This document shows, piece after piece, positions 1-8,233 of a stretch of DNA of 64,000 bases; positions within the stretch are counted from its first letter, which is position 1, and every line of letters begins with the position of its first letter. A model generated the notes under the pieces. That model was not told the DNA's origin, did no database searches, and saw only the letters and a list, made by a program, of their open reading frames with translations. The position numbers and the translations under genes are program-made. Origin of the DNA: Bacillus sp. RAR_GA_16 (lineage in GTDB: Bacteria; Bacillota; Bacilli; Bacillales; Guptibacillaceae); the NCBI RefSeq assembly GCF_020165985.1, contig NZ_JAIUKZ010000010.1, forward strand, positions 124,001 to 188,000. The letters are read 5' to 3'.

Positions 1-460
1 AAGAAACGATTAAGATCATCACCATTTTCCCAAGTAAAACTGCTAAGACAAAGCTTCGAATACTCATATTGGATAGACCTGCCACTACATTAATTAAAGC
101 TGAAGGTGTAAATGGAAAGCATAGAAGCAGAAACACCATTCCAAATCCATGTCGCTCGATCCAGCGTAGTGTTTTTTCGATTTTAGCGTGTTTGGTTACT
201 ACTCGCATGAAACGCTGCCTTGCAAGCCGTCTGACCACCATAAAAACAATCAGAGCACCAAGAGATGCACCGAGCCATGAAAGCAAAGAACCATACCAAA
301 ATCCATACGCTGCAGCATTCCCTGCTACGAATAGAAACAGCGGCAAGATTGGAATCACCGCTTCAAGCATAGGAAGCAGAATTCCTGGCAGTGGCCCAAG
401 CGCACGATATTGCCCCAGCCATTGTCTGATTGTTTCTTCATTTAAAAAGTCTTTAATCAT
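1..460 (-). CDS. TVP38/TMEM64 family membrane protein (partial)
   Basis: The 3' end runs off the window edge, leaving about 153 codons. The protein begins MIKDFLNEETIRQW and then alternates hydrophobic segments with short basic loops, including the stretch FVAGNAAAYGFWYG and a later FPFTPSALINVVAGLS. This glycine-rich, proline-containing arrangement is typical of TVP38/TMEM64 (SNARE-associated, DedA-like) proteins, which are integral membrane proteins, several of them implicated in lipid scrambling. The ATG at 460 has a GGAG six bases upstream; an in-frame ATG at 472 lacks one. The protein is on the minus strand, so reading frames on the plus strand here are shadows. Family assignment is from recognition of the motif pattern; substrate unknown. 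Confidence 0.75.
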   Translation of the reverse strand, partial: MIKDFLNEETIRQWLGQYRALGPLPGILLPMLEAVIPILPLFLFVAGNAAAYGFWYGSLLSWLGASLGALIVFMVVRRLARQRFMRVVTKHAKIEKTLRWIERHGFGMVFLLLCFPFTPSALINVVAGLSNMSIRSFVLAVLLGKMVMILIVS

Positions 461-542
461 TTCCCACTCCATATGGGAATCAACCTCGTTTCCTGGTGCA
501 TATGTCAGAGCGACAGCACAAATTGCTTATTCTTTCATTAAA

Positions 543-558
543 TCACAAAAAATTGTGA
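543..558. promoter_or_regulatory. Perfect inverted repeat TCACAA-N4-TTGTGA
   Basis: Six-base arms are separated by four A/T bases. It lies between the end of the flavin-binding protein gene and the start of the TVP38-type gene, about 85 bases upstream of the latter. It could be an operator or a weak AT-rich hairpin; the stem is too short and AT-rich for a convincing terminator. Confidence 0.3.
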
Positions 559-573
559 TAAGAAAGTATGTTG

Positions 574-1038
574 CTATTTCAATAACGCTTCATACACTTC
601 TTTATCTAATTCTTCTGCTTTTTTTTGGTTATACGTTTTCTCATATTGGGGTTCGGCTGTAATTTTTGCTCCCCAAAACATTGTTTCCATGACTTGATCG
701 ATCTTCACATTAATTTTCGCAAGTTTTAATGAAACACCTTTCATGGATTCTTCAAGGATTGAGGCATTTCCGTGAATGGAATACACGGTTTCTAATCCAA
801 TGATGGTTAAGACAACATTCGCATTCTCTCTTACATTTTGAATCGTACGTGAGTTTGATGTAACTGAAAAGCGAATGTTATTCTTATTTAAACATTTCAC
901 CCATGATATGGCTGATACGTTTGGAGTCCCGCTTTCATGGTCAATCGTTGAAAGCATGACAAGCTTCTCCCCTTCAAAAAAGGATACAAGATCTTCAGTA
1001 AGCTCAGTCAAAATTCCTTTCTTCGCCAAATGCCTCAT
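574..1038 (-). CDS. Pyridoxamine 5'-phosphate oxidase-like flavin-binding protein
   Basis: A 154-residue cytosolic protein with the split beta-barrel pattern of the PNPOx/FMN-binding superfamily: an early strand pair around EKLVMLSTIDHESGTPNVS, then IRFSVTSNSRTIQNVRENANVVLTI, the region where members contact FMN phosphate. The C-terminus (roughly residues 120-154) is charged and helical. Members of this subgroup are mostly of unknown substrate, so true PdxH activity is not implied. The start is uncertain: the first ATG directly abuts its GAGAGG, and in-frame TTG codons a few residues downstream have ribosome sites at better distance. It is a single gene; its neighbours give no functional hint. 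Confidence 0.7.
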   Translation of the reverse strand: MRHLAKKGILTELTEDLVSFFEGEKLVMLSTIDHESGTPNVSAISWVKCLNKNNIRFSVTSNSRTIQNVRENANVVLTIIGLETVYSIHGNASILEESMKGVSLKLAKINVKIDQVMETMFWGAKITAEPQYEKTYNQKKAEELDKEVYEALLK

Positions 1039-1132
1039 CCTCTCACTTTCTATAATTGAGTCTCTCCTAAAAGGTTACCACGAATACCGGTTAATGGAAA
1101 CGCTTCATCCCTTCATCTCCATTTCAGGTATG

Positions 1133-1163
1133 AAATAAAAAAACCGTACTCACGTGAGTACGG
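1133..1163 (-). terminator. Rho-independent terminator
   Basis: A perfect 20-base palindrome (1144-1163, CCGTACTCAC and its complement) is followed on the minus strand by a run of U. It ends transcription of the 1256-2665 gene. Confidence 0.8.
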
Positions 1164-1255
1164 CTAACAGGGGGAAAATCACTTTCAAACTACTTAGGGG
1201 GTTATGAAAAGAATATTCCCCATTCACTAAAAACCAAACTTCAAATTTAAATTTT

Positions 1256-2665
1256 TTATTTATTTTTTTCGTTTAATTCTAGAGTCCCTTTTAAATTAAC
1301 ACCCACTGACTCGAAATCAGGTAAGTTTGATAAGGTGATCACAGCAGGCAATCCTGAAGAAAAATGTTCATAATCAAAATCAATCCGAAATTCTTTCGGT
1401 ACCTCTCTAGAAGACGTTTGGTAGATGAGAACATCATTTTTATTTTTATCTTTTATACTTAATAAAGGCGGTTTTTGTTCTTCATAAATTGCTCGTTCCT
1501 CTTCTGGTACTGAACGTAAACGATCTTCATATGCCTGCTTGCTTTCCATGTAAAACTGACTCAATAATTGTGGAGGCTCCCCTGTCTTAGCATCAATTGA
1601 AAGAACAAGCTGGTTACCGTCCCCCTTATCTTCAGCTTGAATGGAGTAGGTTAGCCCACTGTATTCTCCCAGAAGAATCTTTTCATCCTTTTCCATCTCA
1701 TTCCAATCCGTTTTCGTAAGCTCCTTACGAATCACTCCATCTTGATTAAAAATCACTTCACTAACTTTGTAGGAAAACTTCTCTTGTAACGAACGAAACG
1801 GTTCAAGCGCCACGAAAGTCCCTCGATCATCTTTTAATAAAGGACGTTCAAACGAAAAAAAATCTTTTTCGTTCGCATTTTTCATCACTATACGTGCAAG
1901 TGGGTTATCCATTCCTTCAATGTACAATTTATTTGAATTAAGCCCAGCCTCCAAATGAGTGAAAATAAAATTCCCTTCTTCTGTATGTACACTCTGATTC
2001 AAATCCGCTTCACCATAAAGATGGTTTGGGTAATCACTACTCAAATCGAGCTCTTGATTATCGACTTTCACCTTCTCATCGCTCACCTGTACCTCCAGAT
2101 TTTCGAGCATAACCGAATCAGCATCTGGCAATTGATCAAATTCTTCAATAAAGTTAGCTTCCTCAAGATTCGGATATAGGATGTCTGCACGGTAAATACG
2201 ATGATTAATCACAGATGGTTTTCCACTTGTCTGGCTTGATATTTGTTGTTGATTTACTAAATAGGATTGATCGGCGTTCCCATTCCCTTTAAATCGTAAG
2301 GAACCAATTTGAAGTGTAGGTATATTATACGGTTCATCCTTTTCCTTCATGGAGAAGGAGTAAGTGACATAGACCGCGCCATAGTGAACAACCATGACAT
2401 CATGGATCATTAGGTCTCGTTCAGCAGCGAGAAGAGGGATGCGCTGTTGATTATTTTTTATGGCCCCTATCTCTTTTGCTAACTGTAATTGTGGAATACT
2501 ATTATTCATAGACTTCTCCCATTCATGAACTGATTCATACACATCAAACATGGAGTCATTTACTTCAAAATTCGGTTCACCATGTTGGAAGTGATTAAAA
2601 ATGATGAGAAACAAAGCAAATGATACGAAAATTGCGATAATTTTATAGAGATTCAGCTTCTTCAC
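1256..2665 (-). CDS. Membrane-anchored hypothetical protein, 469 aa
   Basis: One N-terminal hydrophobic segment (about residues 8-25) after a short basic start (MKKLNLYK) anchors a long, probably extracytoplasmic, beta-rich domain with many charged and aromatic residues. There is no lipobox. I recognise no enzyme motif. The gene directly downstream in the chromosome but upstream in transcription (2781-3306) is also a single-anchor extracytoplasmic protein, though a terminator lies between them. The extracellular part resembles in general style the sensor domains of Bacillus anti-sigma factors, but no anti-sigma zinc motif or sigma gene is present, so I assign no function. Confidence 0.75.
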   Translation of the reverse strand: MKKLNLYKIIAIFVSFALFLIIFNHFQHGEPNFEVNDSMFDVYESVHEWEKSMNNSIPQLQLAKEIGAIKNNQQRIPLLAAERDLMIHDVMVVHYGAVYVTYSFSMKEKDEPYNIPTLQIGSLRFKGNGNADQSYLVNQQQISSQTSGKPSVINHRIYRADILYPNLEEANFIEEFDQLPDADSVMLENLEVQVSDEKVKVDNQELDLSSDYPNHLYGEADLNQSVHTEEGNFIFTHLEAGLNSNKLYIEGMDNPLARIVMKNANEKDFFSFERPLLKDDRGTFVALEPFRSLQEKFSYKVSEVIFNQDGVIRKELTKTDWNEMEKDEKILLGEYSGLTYSIQAEDKGDGNQLVLSIDAKTGEPPQLLSQFYMESKQAYEDRLRSVPEEERAIYEEQKPPLLSIKDKNKNDVLIYQTSSREVPKEFRIDFDYEHFSSGLPAVITLSNLPDFESVGVNLKGTLELNEKNK

Positions 2666-2750
2666 AAAAACCCTCCACTTGTGTCGTATCCTTCTATTCT
2701 ATCAGTTTCTTTCTGACAGTTTAACCCAGTATAAAAAGAACTACTATAAA

Positions 2751-2773
2751 AAAACTCCCTAATCGGGAGTTTT
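2751..2773 (-). terminator. Rho-independent terminator
   Basis: AAAACTCCC and GGGAGTTTT arms with a five-base loop, U-rich on the minus strand, lie eight bases past the restored stop of the 2781-3306 gene. Its position supports the longer, frame-corrected reading of that gene. Confidence 0.75.
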
Positions 2774-2780
2774 CTAGTGT

Positions 2781-3306
2781 TCATGATGAGGAAATCTCGA
2801 CAGGTATGCGAAATAAGAAACTCTCTTCCTTCTCGTCTATTATAATCGGAACCGTCACTTCAATTTGATAAACCCCTGAATCAAGTGGAATCAGTTGTCA
2901 AAGACTTTCCTTCAATAATTTCATCTGTAGAGATTGACTTTGGAACGGAAGGGTCTGAAGACGCATAAGGGACAATAACTTTGTCGGACTTTTCTTCTGT
3001 AATTTGATAATCCAACATACTATTATCGACTACCTCAATTTTTATCTCTTCTTCCCCTTCATATTTAATTTTAGCTTTAAGAGTGATTGCACCATTTTCA
3101 GCAAGCTTACTATTGACAAGCGCACCTACTGGTATCTTTGGCTGCGTTTCAGACCGTGAAACAACGTCACGCTGATTCTCACTAAGTAAGTATTCACTCG
3201 TATTCATTTTACGATCGCTAAACAGTACGTTGACAGCGCCTACAATAATGAACGCAATAAAAAATAGGATGATCAACTTAGAGCGATCCAACTTCCATTT
3301 CTTCAT
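2781..3306 (-). pseudogene. Membrane-anchored hypothetical protein, frameshifted at 2888-2892
   Basis: As read, the frame starting at the ATG at 3306 (AAGGA about nine bases upstream) stops at 2881 after T-D-S-T. The next 100 bases continue as a clear beta-strand-rich coding region in the +1 frame (SGVYQIEVTVPIII..., SFLFRIPVEISSS) that ends at 2781, just before a terminator. Deleting one T from GATTC at 2888-2892 joins the two parts as T-T-D-P-L-D-S-G-V-Y-Q and gives a 174-residue protein with one N-terminal membrane segment. The C-terminal half looks like an immunoglobulin-type or FixH-like strand domain, function unknown. This is one of eight similar indels in the window, and the gene is probably intact in the cell. 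Confidence 0.7.
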
Positions 3307-3436
3307 GACGACATCCTTCCATGCTTCACTCAATGCCCCTATTATATCATTTTCCTACCCGATCATAACAAAAAATTCTATAAGGAGAGGAACATTTGAT
3401 ACACTTACACTAAACACTTTGAAAGGATGTCTTACA

Positions 3437-3526
3437 ATGGACGTTATCATCGATTTACTCTATGGCGTAGGGATTGTATTTCTACTCATCTTTGGATTGT
3501 ATTTCGTTGATCGATTTCGAAAATAA
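3437..3526 (+). CDS. Small single-span membrane protein, 29 aa
   Basis: The ATG at 3437 has GAAAGGA ten bases upstream and opens a 29-codon frame: a short N-terminus, a hydrophobic stretch LLYGVGIVFLLIFGLYF spanning the membrane once, and a basic tail DRFRK giving a cytoplasmic C-terminus. Positive-inside topology, the ribosome site and the clean stop support a real small gene. It sits between two minus-strand genes. No family recognised. Confidence 0.5.
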   Translation: MDVIIDLLYGVGIVFLLIFGLYFVDRFRK

Positions 3527-3530
3527 TGAT

Positions 3531-3749
3531 TTAAGCGTTCGGTCCGGCTTTATACACAACGGATGGGGAAGGATCAATAACCGATGCGTCATATTCTTCT
3601 TTTACTAACCCCTTTGGCATATCCTTTATAACTCGAACGAGCTCTTCCTCATCAGGGTTAAACCCCTTGCCCGATAAATATTCCATAATTTCTCTTGTTG
3701 TGACTGGTTCTTCAACGTTTTTTAAAAAGCTTAAAATTTCTTTTTGCAT
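3531..3749 (-). CDS. Small winged-helix-like protein, 72 aa
   Basis: The sequence MQKEILSFLKNVEEPVTTREIMEYL has the helix-helix-turn-helix spacing of a winged-helix domain (LSFL, then TTREIMEYL as the recognition region), followed by an acidic segment and a C-terminal strand pair. A GTG at 3752 precedes the ATG at 3749; AAAGGAG is seven bases from the ATG, which I prefer. It is a short, single-domain protein with no sensor region. It could regulate a neighbour or be an accessory protein; nothing in the context decides this. Confidence 0.6.
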   Translation of the reverse strand: MQKEILSFLKNVEEPVTTREIMEYLSGKGFNPDEEELVRVIKDMPKGLVKEEYDASVIDPSPSVVYKAGPNA

Positions 3750-3916
3750 CACAATTCTCCTTTCGTTACGGCATTTGCTCTCAATTATTTAATACCCTAA
3801 GTCACAAATTTGTAATCGTTTAATCGCCCTACTCTTTCCAAGCTTATTGAAATTCGCTAAACTTGAGATAATCATCTTCCTAGCAGGAAGGTTTACGAGC
3901 AGAAAGGGGTAGGAAG

Positions 3917-4363
3917 TTGCGATCATTACTATACCTATTATCAATTGTCTTACTTATTTTGGCAGGCTGCGGAAATAATGCCTCAGAGTCAGAAAACAAC
4001 TCAAGTGGGGGCGAGAAAATGAAAGAAAAAATCGCTTTTGAAACTGTGGAGATGCAAAACGCACCAAAAGACATTCAAGCAACCGTTCAACAAAAGTGGT
4101 TAGAAAAATCAACCTTCACGGTTCCATCTGATAAGGATCTTTTTATTATCATTACTCGAGGCGAAATGCCAACAGGAGGATATTCAGTTAACATTGAAAG
4201 CATCGAAAAAGTCGATAATGAACTTGTTGTCTCTTATTATTATACTGATCCTAAAAAAGATGACATGGTCACTCAAGCGATTACAAAACCAATTGTCATA
4301 GCGAAAGTGGATATGACAAATGCCCGGGTTAATTTTAAAGAAATTCAAAAAAGCGCTCCTTAA
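3917..4363 (+). CDS. Lipoprotein with PrcB-like C-terminal domain
   Basis: Begins at a TTG preceded by AAAGGGG and GGAAG. The signal peptide MRSLLYLLSIVLLILAGC carries a lipobox L-A-G-C, so Cys18 is the predicted lipid-modified residue. A short polar linker (NNASESENNSSGGEK) leads into a compact domain with the motif RGEMPTGGYSV, the hallmark of the PrcB_C (protease complex subunit PrcB) family, which occurs as small secreted domains in many Firmicutes and spirochaetes. The domain's role in Bacillaceae is not established. It stands alone, with a weak hairpin after its stop. Confidence 0.7.
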   Translation: MRSLLYLLSIVLLILAGCGNNASESENNSSGGEKMKEKIAFETVEMQNAPKDIQATVQQKWLEKSTFTVPSDKDLFIIITRGEMPTGGYSVNIESIEKVDNELVVSYYYTDPKKDDMVTQAITKPIVIAKVDMTNARVNFKEIQKSAP

Positions 4364-4379
4364 CGGAATCGCTTTTTTA
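4347..4379 (+). terminator. Probable terminator of the PrcB-like lipoprotein gene
   Basis: AAAAAAGCG and CGCTTTTTT arms with a long loop span the stop codon of the lipoprotein gene. The stem is AT-rich and therefore weak. Confidence 0.4.
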
Positions 4380-4452
4380 TTACAACTGGCATGATAGCGT
4401 TGACAACACTTGTCTAGGGGTCAAATTCGCTTTTCTTGAAAGGATTGATTTG

Positions 4453-5214
4453 ATGATTGTTTATGAAGAGAATGGATGCTTTGTGATGACCACTCAGCAT
4501 GATCATGCCCTTTTGTCGGGAGATTTTGCATCAGCTTTACACGAAGACTATTGGCCTGACTCGCCTTATCGGGAAGACGTTATACATGCGATTCGCCATC
4601 ATGACTGTGGCTGGATTCCGCTTGATGACGTTCCATTTTGGAATGATCGCCTTCAGACACCTTATTCCTTTCTAGATTTCCCGCTCGCTCCGAAATTAAC
4701 GTTTTATAAGAAAGGAATAGACGAAGTGAGTAAAGAAACACCTTATGGTGGTTTTCTTTGTAGCAAACATTATCAATCGTTCTTTGATGGGGCTACCTCT
4801 GATCTCGCTAAAACATTCTATCAAGAAGAGACACTAAGACAAAATCAACTTAGTCAACGTTTTGATGTATCTGAATCACTTCTTACCTTTCATTATCAAT
4901 GGCTACAATTTTGTGATGACTTGTCCTTATATGCCTGTTTCCAAGAACCAGGGGTGTCAAAAGATGAGGAAATTTCATGGTTTAAACAAGGATTTCCGCA
5001 ATCCTTCTATTTTCAAACCCAAGAAAATCCTATCTTAACTCATTGGCAATCTGAGAAAATAATCTCTCTTTCTTATCCCTTATTTAACGAAGAGCAGACG
5101 TTTCAAGTTCGACTGAAGCGCGTTCCCAAAGAGTTAGTTTTATCAGAAGGAATTGCTAAAGCTTATCAAACAACTCCATTTGAGCTTCGAAGTTTTTCCT
5201 TTCGTCATAGCTAA
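4453..5214 (+). CDS. DUF3891 family protein
   Basis: A soluble 253-residue protein. The N-terminal region has conserved histidine/aspartate clusters (TTQHDHALLSGDFA near residue 15, then AIRHHDCGW near 48) that match DUF3891, a Bacillales and proteobacterial family with an HD-like arrangement of possible metal ligands. No activity is known to me. The ATG at 4453 is preferred over an in-frame TTG at 4450 because AAAGGA lies eight bases upstream of it. Monocistronic, ended by a strong hairpin. Confidence 0.7.
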   Translation: MIVYEENGCFVMTTQHDHALLSGDFASALHEDYWPDSPYREDVIHAIRHHDCGWIPLDDVPFWNDRLQTPYSFLDFPLAPKLTFYKKGIDEVSKETPYGGFLCSKHYQSFFDGATSDLAKTFYQEETLRQNQLSQRFDVSESLLTFHYQWLQFCDDLSLYACFQEPGVSKDEEISWFKQGFPQSFYFQTQENPILTHWQSEKIISLSYPLFNEEQTFQVRLKRVPKELVLSEGIAKAYQTTPFELRSFSFRHS

Positions 5215-5245
5215 GCTACCATTCCATCCTATAGAACTCCTCAAA

Positions 5246-5280
5246 AAAAAGAGCTTTTCTATTTAAGAAAGCTCTTTTTA
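5246..5280. terminator. Bidirectional terminator
   Basis: AAAAAGAGCTTTTCT and AGAAAGCTCTTTTT arms with a short AT loop, with A and T runs on both sides. It serves the DUF3891 gene on the plus strand and the small minus-strand gene at 5307-5447. Confidence 0.8.
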
Positions 5281-5306
5281 GGAAATACGTTTTCTTTTAC
5301 AATACG

Positions 5307-5447
5307 TTAAAATAACATCGAAAAAATGCAAAATAATGTACCTAGGCCCGCAAGCGAATAATTAAAAAGGCGATTGTTTTCTGACCAATTCTTTTCAGCG
5401 TTGAATTTTTCAAAGGCAAGCATACGATAACTCGTCTCGCTTCTCAT
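5307..5447 (-). CDS. Small hydrophobic-tailed protein, 46 aa
   Basis: The frame opens at an ATG (5447) with AAGGGA about ten bases upstream. It encodes a polar N-terminus (MRSETSYRMLAFEKFNAEKNW) and a C-terminal hydrophobic stretch (SLAGLGTLFCIFSMLF) that could insert in the membrane as a tail anchor. A catabolite-responsive-element-like palindrome lies about 50 bases upstream and a terminator lies 25 bases past the stop, so this is a complete small transcription unit. No family recognised. Confidence 0.5.
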   Translation of the reverse strand: MRSETSYRMLAFEKFNAEKNWSENNRLFNYSLAGLGTLFCIFSMLF

Positions 5448-5495
5448 TCTCAACACATCCCTTATTATATTAATCTAACGGTTCCTTTGTATAAT

Positions 5496-5509
5496 TGTAA
5501 GCGCTTACT
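5496..5509. promoter_or_regulatory. Candidate cre (CcpA) site
   Basis: TGTAAGCGCTTACT matches the Bacillus catabolite-responsive element (TGWNANCGNTNWCA) at every fixed position except the last base, and is nearly palindromic. It lies upstream of the small minus-strand gene 5307-5447 and downstream of the kinase gene's terminator. The target is probably the small gene. Confidence 0.5.
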
Positions 5510-5534
5510 TAATTAAAGTAAAGCGATTGAACAA

Positions 5535-5559
5535 AGAAAAAAAGCGCTCGATCAGCGCA
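5535..5559 (-). terminator. Terminator of the three-PAS kinase gene
   Basis: GCGCT/AGCGC hairpin with a five-base loop and a minus-strand U run. The kinase stop codon lies inside the hairpin. Confidence 0.75.
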
Positions 5560-7414
5560 ATTCCTTGGAAATAAGATGGGGGAGTTTTATCGTTACAACG
5601 GTACCTTCCCCTTCTTTACTATCGATTAATAAGGTACCCTGATGATTTTGGACAATTCTTCGACAAATCATCAATCCAAGCCCATTCCCCTTTTTTTTCG
5701 TCGTATAAAAAGGCTCCCCTAAATGGCTTAATCGGTGATCAGGAATACCTTCCCCATTATCTCTTATTTCAATGATAACTTCATCTTGAATTGGAAAAAG
5801 GGAAAGAATAATTTCTCCGCCTGCCGGCATCGCTTCTATCGAATTTTTAAGAATGTTAATCAGAACTTGTTTGATCTGATTTTCATTACATGAAATGTCG
5901 GGTATGTTTTCAATGACTCTTGTGATAATTTGAACATTATTTAACGTTGCCTGAGTTTCGATCAAGGTAAGAACATTTTGGATTAAATCTTGTAAGTTCG
6001 CTTTTTCATGGGTTAGTGCCTGAGGTCGCGCGAGAACCATAAATTCATTCACGATCATGTTAATCCGATCTAATTCATCTAGCATTATGCTAATAAACTC
6101 TTGATCACTGTCGTTATTCAATCTAGATTTCAATATTTGTGTAAACCCTTTAAGAGATGTTAACGGATTCCGAATTTCATGAGCCACTCCGGCAGCAAGC
6201 TCACCTATAACCGATAATTTATCAGATGTTCGCAACAATTCTTCTGCACGCTTCCGATCTGTAATGTCTTTTCGAATGTAAACGTATTGATACGGCAGTC
6301 CGTTATCTCCAATGAATGGCACAACTGTTGTATCAACCCAAAAATCGTTTCCATTTTTCGTTTTGTTGTTAATTTCACCTTTCCACACTGCACCGGATTG
6401 AATTTGTGCATCCATTTCATCAAAAAACGACTGTGGATGATACCCAGAATCTAGAATCATATGCGATTGACCGAGGAGTTCTTCTTCTGTATACTCTGTA
6501 ATCTCACAAAATTTATCATTTACAGATGAAATGATACCAAACTCATCCGTGACAGAAACAAGAGCACTTACATCAAGCGCATATTTTAAATCTTTTAACT
6601 GCTTTAACGTGCGTTGAAGCTCACGTTCCGCTCGTTTCTTCTCGGTAATATCTCTTGAAACCACTACGATCATTCGTTCTCCACTAATTCCGTATGGAAT
6701 AGATGTGGCTCTGTCTTCTAGCGTAATCCAGGTGCCATTACGATGTCTCCTTCGAAATTCCGCAACTGCTGGCTCAGATGTCGTGCTATGTAGCATATGT
6801 AGACCCGCATCCTGATCATCCGGATGAATGTCTTCATAGAACGATTGGCCTGTGTACTTTTCCGTTGGAAATCCAAGAATGGACTCATGTGACGGAGAAG
6901 CATAAGTAATAACACCACTCTCTACTTTCACCAATCTGATTAGTTCTGATGTATGCTCAGCAATCAGTCGATACTTTTCCTGACTTTCTCTTAGGGCAAA
7001 TGCAGCTGCCCTTTCTTCTGTAATATCTCGTACAAGCGTAAATACACCTTTCACGTCATGATCAATATAAACGGGTATATTAATCAATTCAACGTCGAAA
7101 GGTTCTTGATCGGGGGTAAGAAACACCGTATTAAAATGTGTCACTTTTCCTTTAAGCGTTTCATAAAAAAAGTGATTCACTTCATCATGTTCTGAAGACA
7201 ATATAAATTTTGTATAATGCATGTTATTGATTTTAACGTTATGATGGCGCGACAACCGATCACCATAATGATTTATCCTTTGAATCAACCCGTTATGATC
7301 TAGAAGATACATCATACCAGGATAATGGGCAAATAGAGATTTGTACGTTTGATAATTTATGTGAAGTTCTTTAAGCTGTTGCTTATCTACAAGAACATCG
7401 TGTGAATGTTTCAC
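5552..7414 (-). CDS. Three-PAS sporulation-type sensor histidine kinase (KinA/KinE-like)
   Basis: A cytosolic kinase of about 620 residues with no membrane segment. Three PAS/PAC modules run through residues 20-400, each closed by the typical D-I-T-(E/D)-(E/K/R) turn. A HisKA dimerisation domain follows with the phospho-acceptor motif GVAHEIRNPLTSLKGF, then an HATPase_c domain with N box NILKNSIEA, G1 box DNGEG and G2 box GNGLGL. This layout and the EIRNPLTSLKGF signature are those of the Bacillus kinases that feed the Spo0F-Spo0B-Spo0A phosphorelay. I choose GTG at 7414 (GGGGGGA eight bases upstream); an ATG at 7435 lacks a ribosome site. A Spo0E-like phosphatase gene lies 400 bases upstream, fitting a role in sporulation control. 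No response regulator is adjacent. Confidence 0.85.
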   Translation of the reverse strand: MKHSHDVLVDKQQLKELHINYQTYKSLFAHYPGMMYLLDHNGLIQRINHYGDRLSRHHNVKINNMHYTKFILSSEHDEVNHFFYETLKGKVTHFNTVFLTPDQEPFDVELINIPVYIDHDVKGVFTLVRDITEERAAAFALRESQEKYRLIAEHTSELIRLVKVESGVITYASPSHESILGFPTEKYTGQSFYEDIHPDDQDAGLHMLHSTTSEPAVAEFRRRHRNGTWITLEDRATSIPYGISGERMIVVVSRDITEKKRAERELQRTLKQLKDLKYALDVSALVSVTDEFGIISSVNDKFCEITEYTEEELLGQSHMILDSGYHPQSFFDEMDAQIQSGAVWKGEINNKTKNGNDFWVDTTVVPFIGDNGLPYQYVYIRKDITDRKRAEELLRTSDKLSVIGELAAGVAHEIRNPLTSLKGFTQILKSRLNNDSDQEFISIMLDELDRINMIVNEFMVLARPQALTHEKANLQDLIQNVLTLIETQATLNNVQIITRVIENIPDISCNENQIKQVLINILKNSIEAMPAGGEIILSLFPIQDEVIIEIRDNGEGIPDHRLSHLGEPFYTTKKKGNGLGLMICRRIVQNHQGTLLIDSKEGEGTVVTIKLPHLISKELR

Positions 7415-7520
7415 TAAAAGTCCCCCCACGTACATAGGATAAATTCCATAGTATGTAGGTTTTCTCTTTCAATGCAAATAATTCCTGCTATTATCTACAA
7501 TAAGTTCTAAATTTCCACAA

Positions 7521-7546
7521 AAAAAAGCCGCATTCCTAACGGCTTT
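7521..7546 (-). terminator. Rho-independent terminator
   Basis: AAAGCCG/CGGCTTT hairpin followed on the minus strand by eight U. The stop codon of the 7536-7775 gene lies in its loop. Confidence 0.75.
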
Positions 7547-7775
7547 CGCACTGATCGATCGGCCCCACCTCGTCTTGCCACGCTTCTTCATTTCGAAGCG
7601 CATACAGAATCCAGTCATCGTTCCCATTATAGTCAGAGTCATTCCACTCACGGAAATGGACGACGGATTGGAAGATCTCTCCCTGAATGGATTCGATCAA
7701 TTGATTGCGTTTAGGATGCTCTTCTATCCAATCAAACAACTCTTTTGTGAGAATTGCTTTAAGATCAAAGTTCAT
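7536..7775 (-). CDS. Hypothetical acidic protein, 79 aa
   Basis: A strong AGGAGGA ribosome site precedes the ATG at 7775. The product is a small soluble acidic protein, probably helical at the N-terminus (MNFDLKAILTKELFDWIEEHPK) and rich in tryptophan and aspartate in the second half (REWNDSDYNGNDDW). No domain recognised. It lies between the kinase gene and the Spo0E-like gene on the same strand, but its own terminator separates it from the kinase. Confidence 0.65.
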   Translation of the reverse strand: MNFDLKAILTKELFDWIEEHPKRNQLIESIQGEIFQSVVHFREWNDSDYNGNDDWILYALRNEEAWQDEVGPIDQCESR

Positions 7776-7826
7776 ACGGTTTCCTCCTTTATTTTACCCC
7801 ACAGGAAGAAAAATTAGATTGAAGTT

Positions 7827-7982
7827 TCACAAAACTTCTTCATTATGTTGTTTCGTTTGCATGAAAGCATTTAAAAGTCGGTCCAACTCCTGACTACAGC
7901 GAATGGTTCTCTCTGATGCAAATCCATAACGTCCAGCCATATCAAACATTTCTTTACGCTTTCTTTCAATTGCATCATGCAT
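7827..7982 (-). CDS. Spo0E-family aspartyl-phosphate phosphatase, 51 aa
   Basis: A 51-codon gene with a strong GGAGG eight bases before its ATG (7982). The product has the two-helix hairpin of Spo0E/YisI/YnzD: a basic first helix (IERKRKEMFDMAGRYGF) and a second helix carrying the signature S-Q-E-L-D-R-L-L. In this family the SQELD motif contacts Spo0A, whose phosphate is removed, delaying sporulation. The presence of the motif and the correct length make the family call secure. Its position close to a sporulation-type kinase is consistent. Upstream, TTCGACT at 8047-8053 differs by one base from the Spo0A box, a weak hint of feedback. Confidence 0.85.
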   Translation of the reverse strand: MHDAIERKRKEMFDMAGRYGFASERTIRCSQELDRLLNAFMQTKQHNEEVL

Positions 7983-8233
7983 ACCTCATTCCTCCTCACG
8001 GCAATACACTATCATTATGCCCAAATCTTGAAGGAATCAAAACGCATTCGACTAAACTTCCTATAGTCTGTCAGAAATAGAATGAATAAGACAAGTTATC
8101 CCATTGGTCCGTTGCTTCAATCGTTATCTAGCTATTAATTATGAAACCTTCCTCCTGTTCTTTCCTGCTTGTATACTTCTCTTATTCCCCCTTTCGCATT
8201 GTTTAATCCAGTGTTCTTTTTAATCATGCTCCT

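Noticed and set aside
69-662. A 197-codon plus-strand frame at the left edge
   Set aside because: It lies opposite the TVP38-type gene and runs on into the flavin-protein gene; the minus-strand readings show real membrane and domain patterns, this one does not.
2881-2900. Programmed +1 frameshift like prfB (CTTTGAC is present near the break)
   Set aside because: CTT-TGA is not in the zero frame there and no Shine-Dalgarno-like stimulator precedes it; the GATTC-to-GATC explanation fits this and seven other sites.
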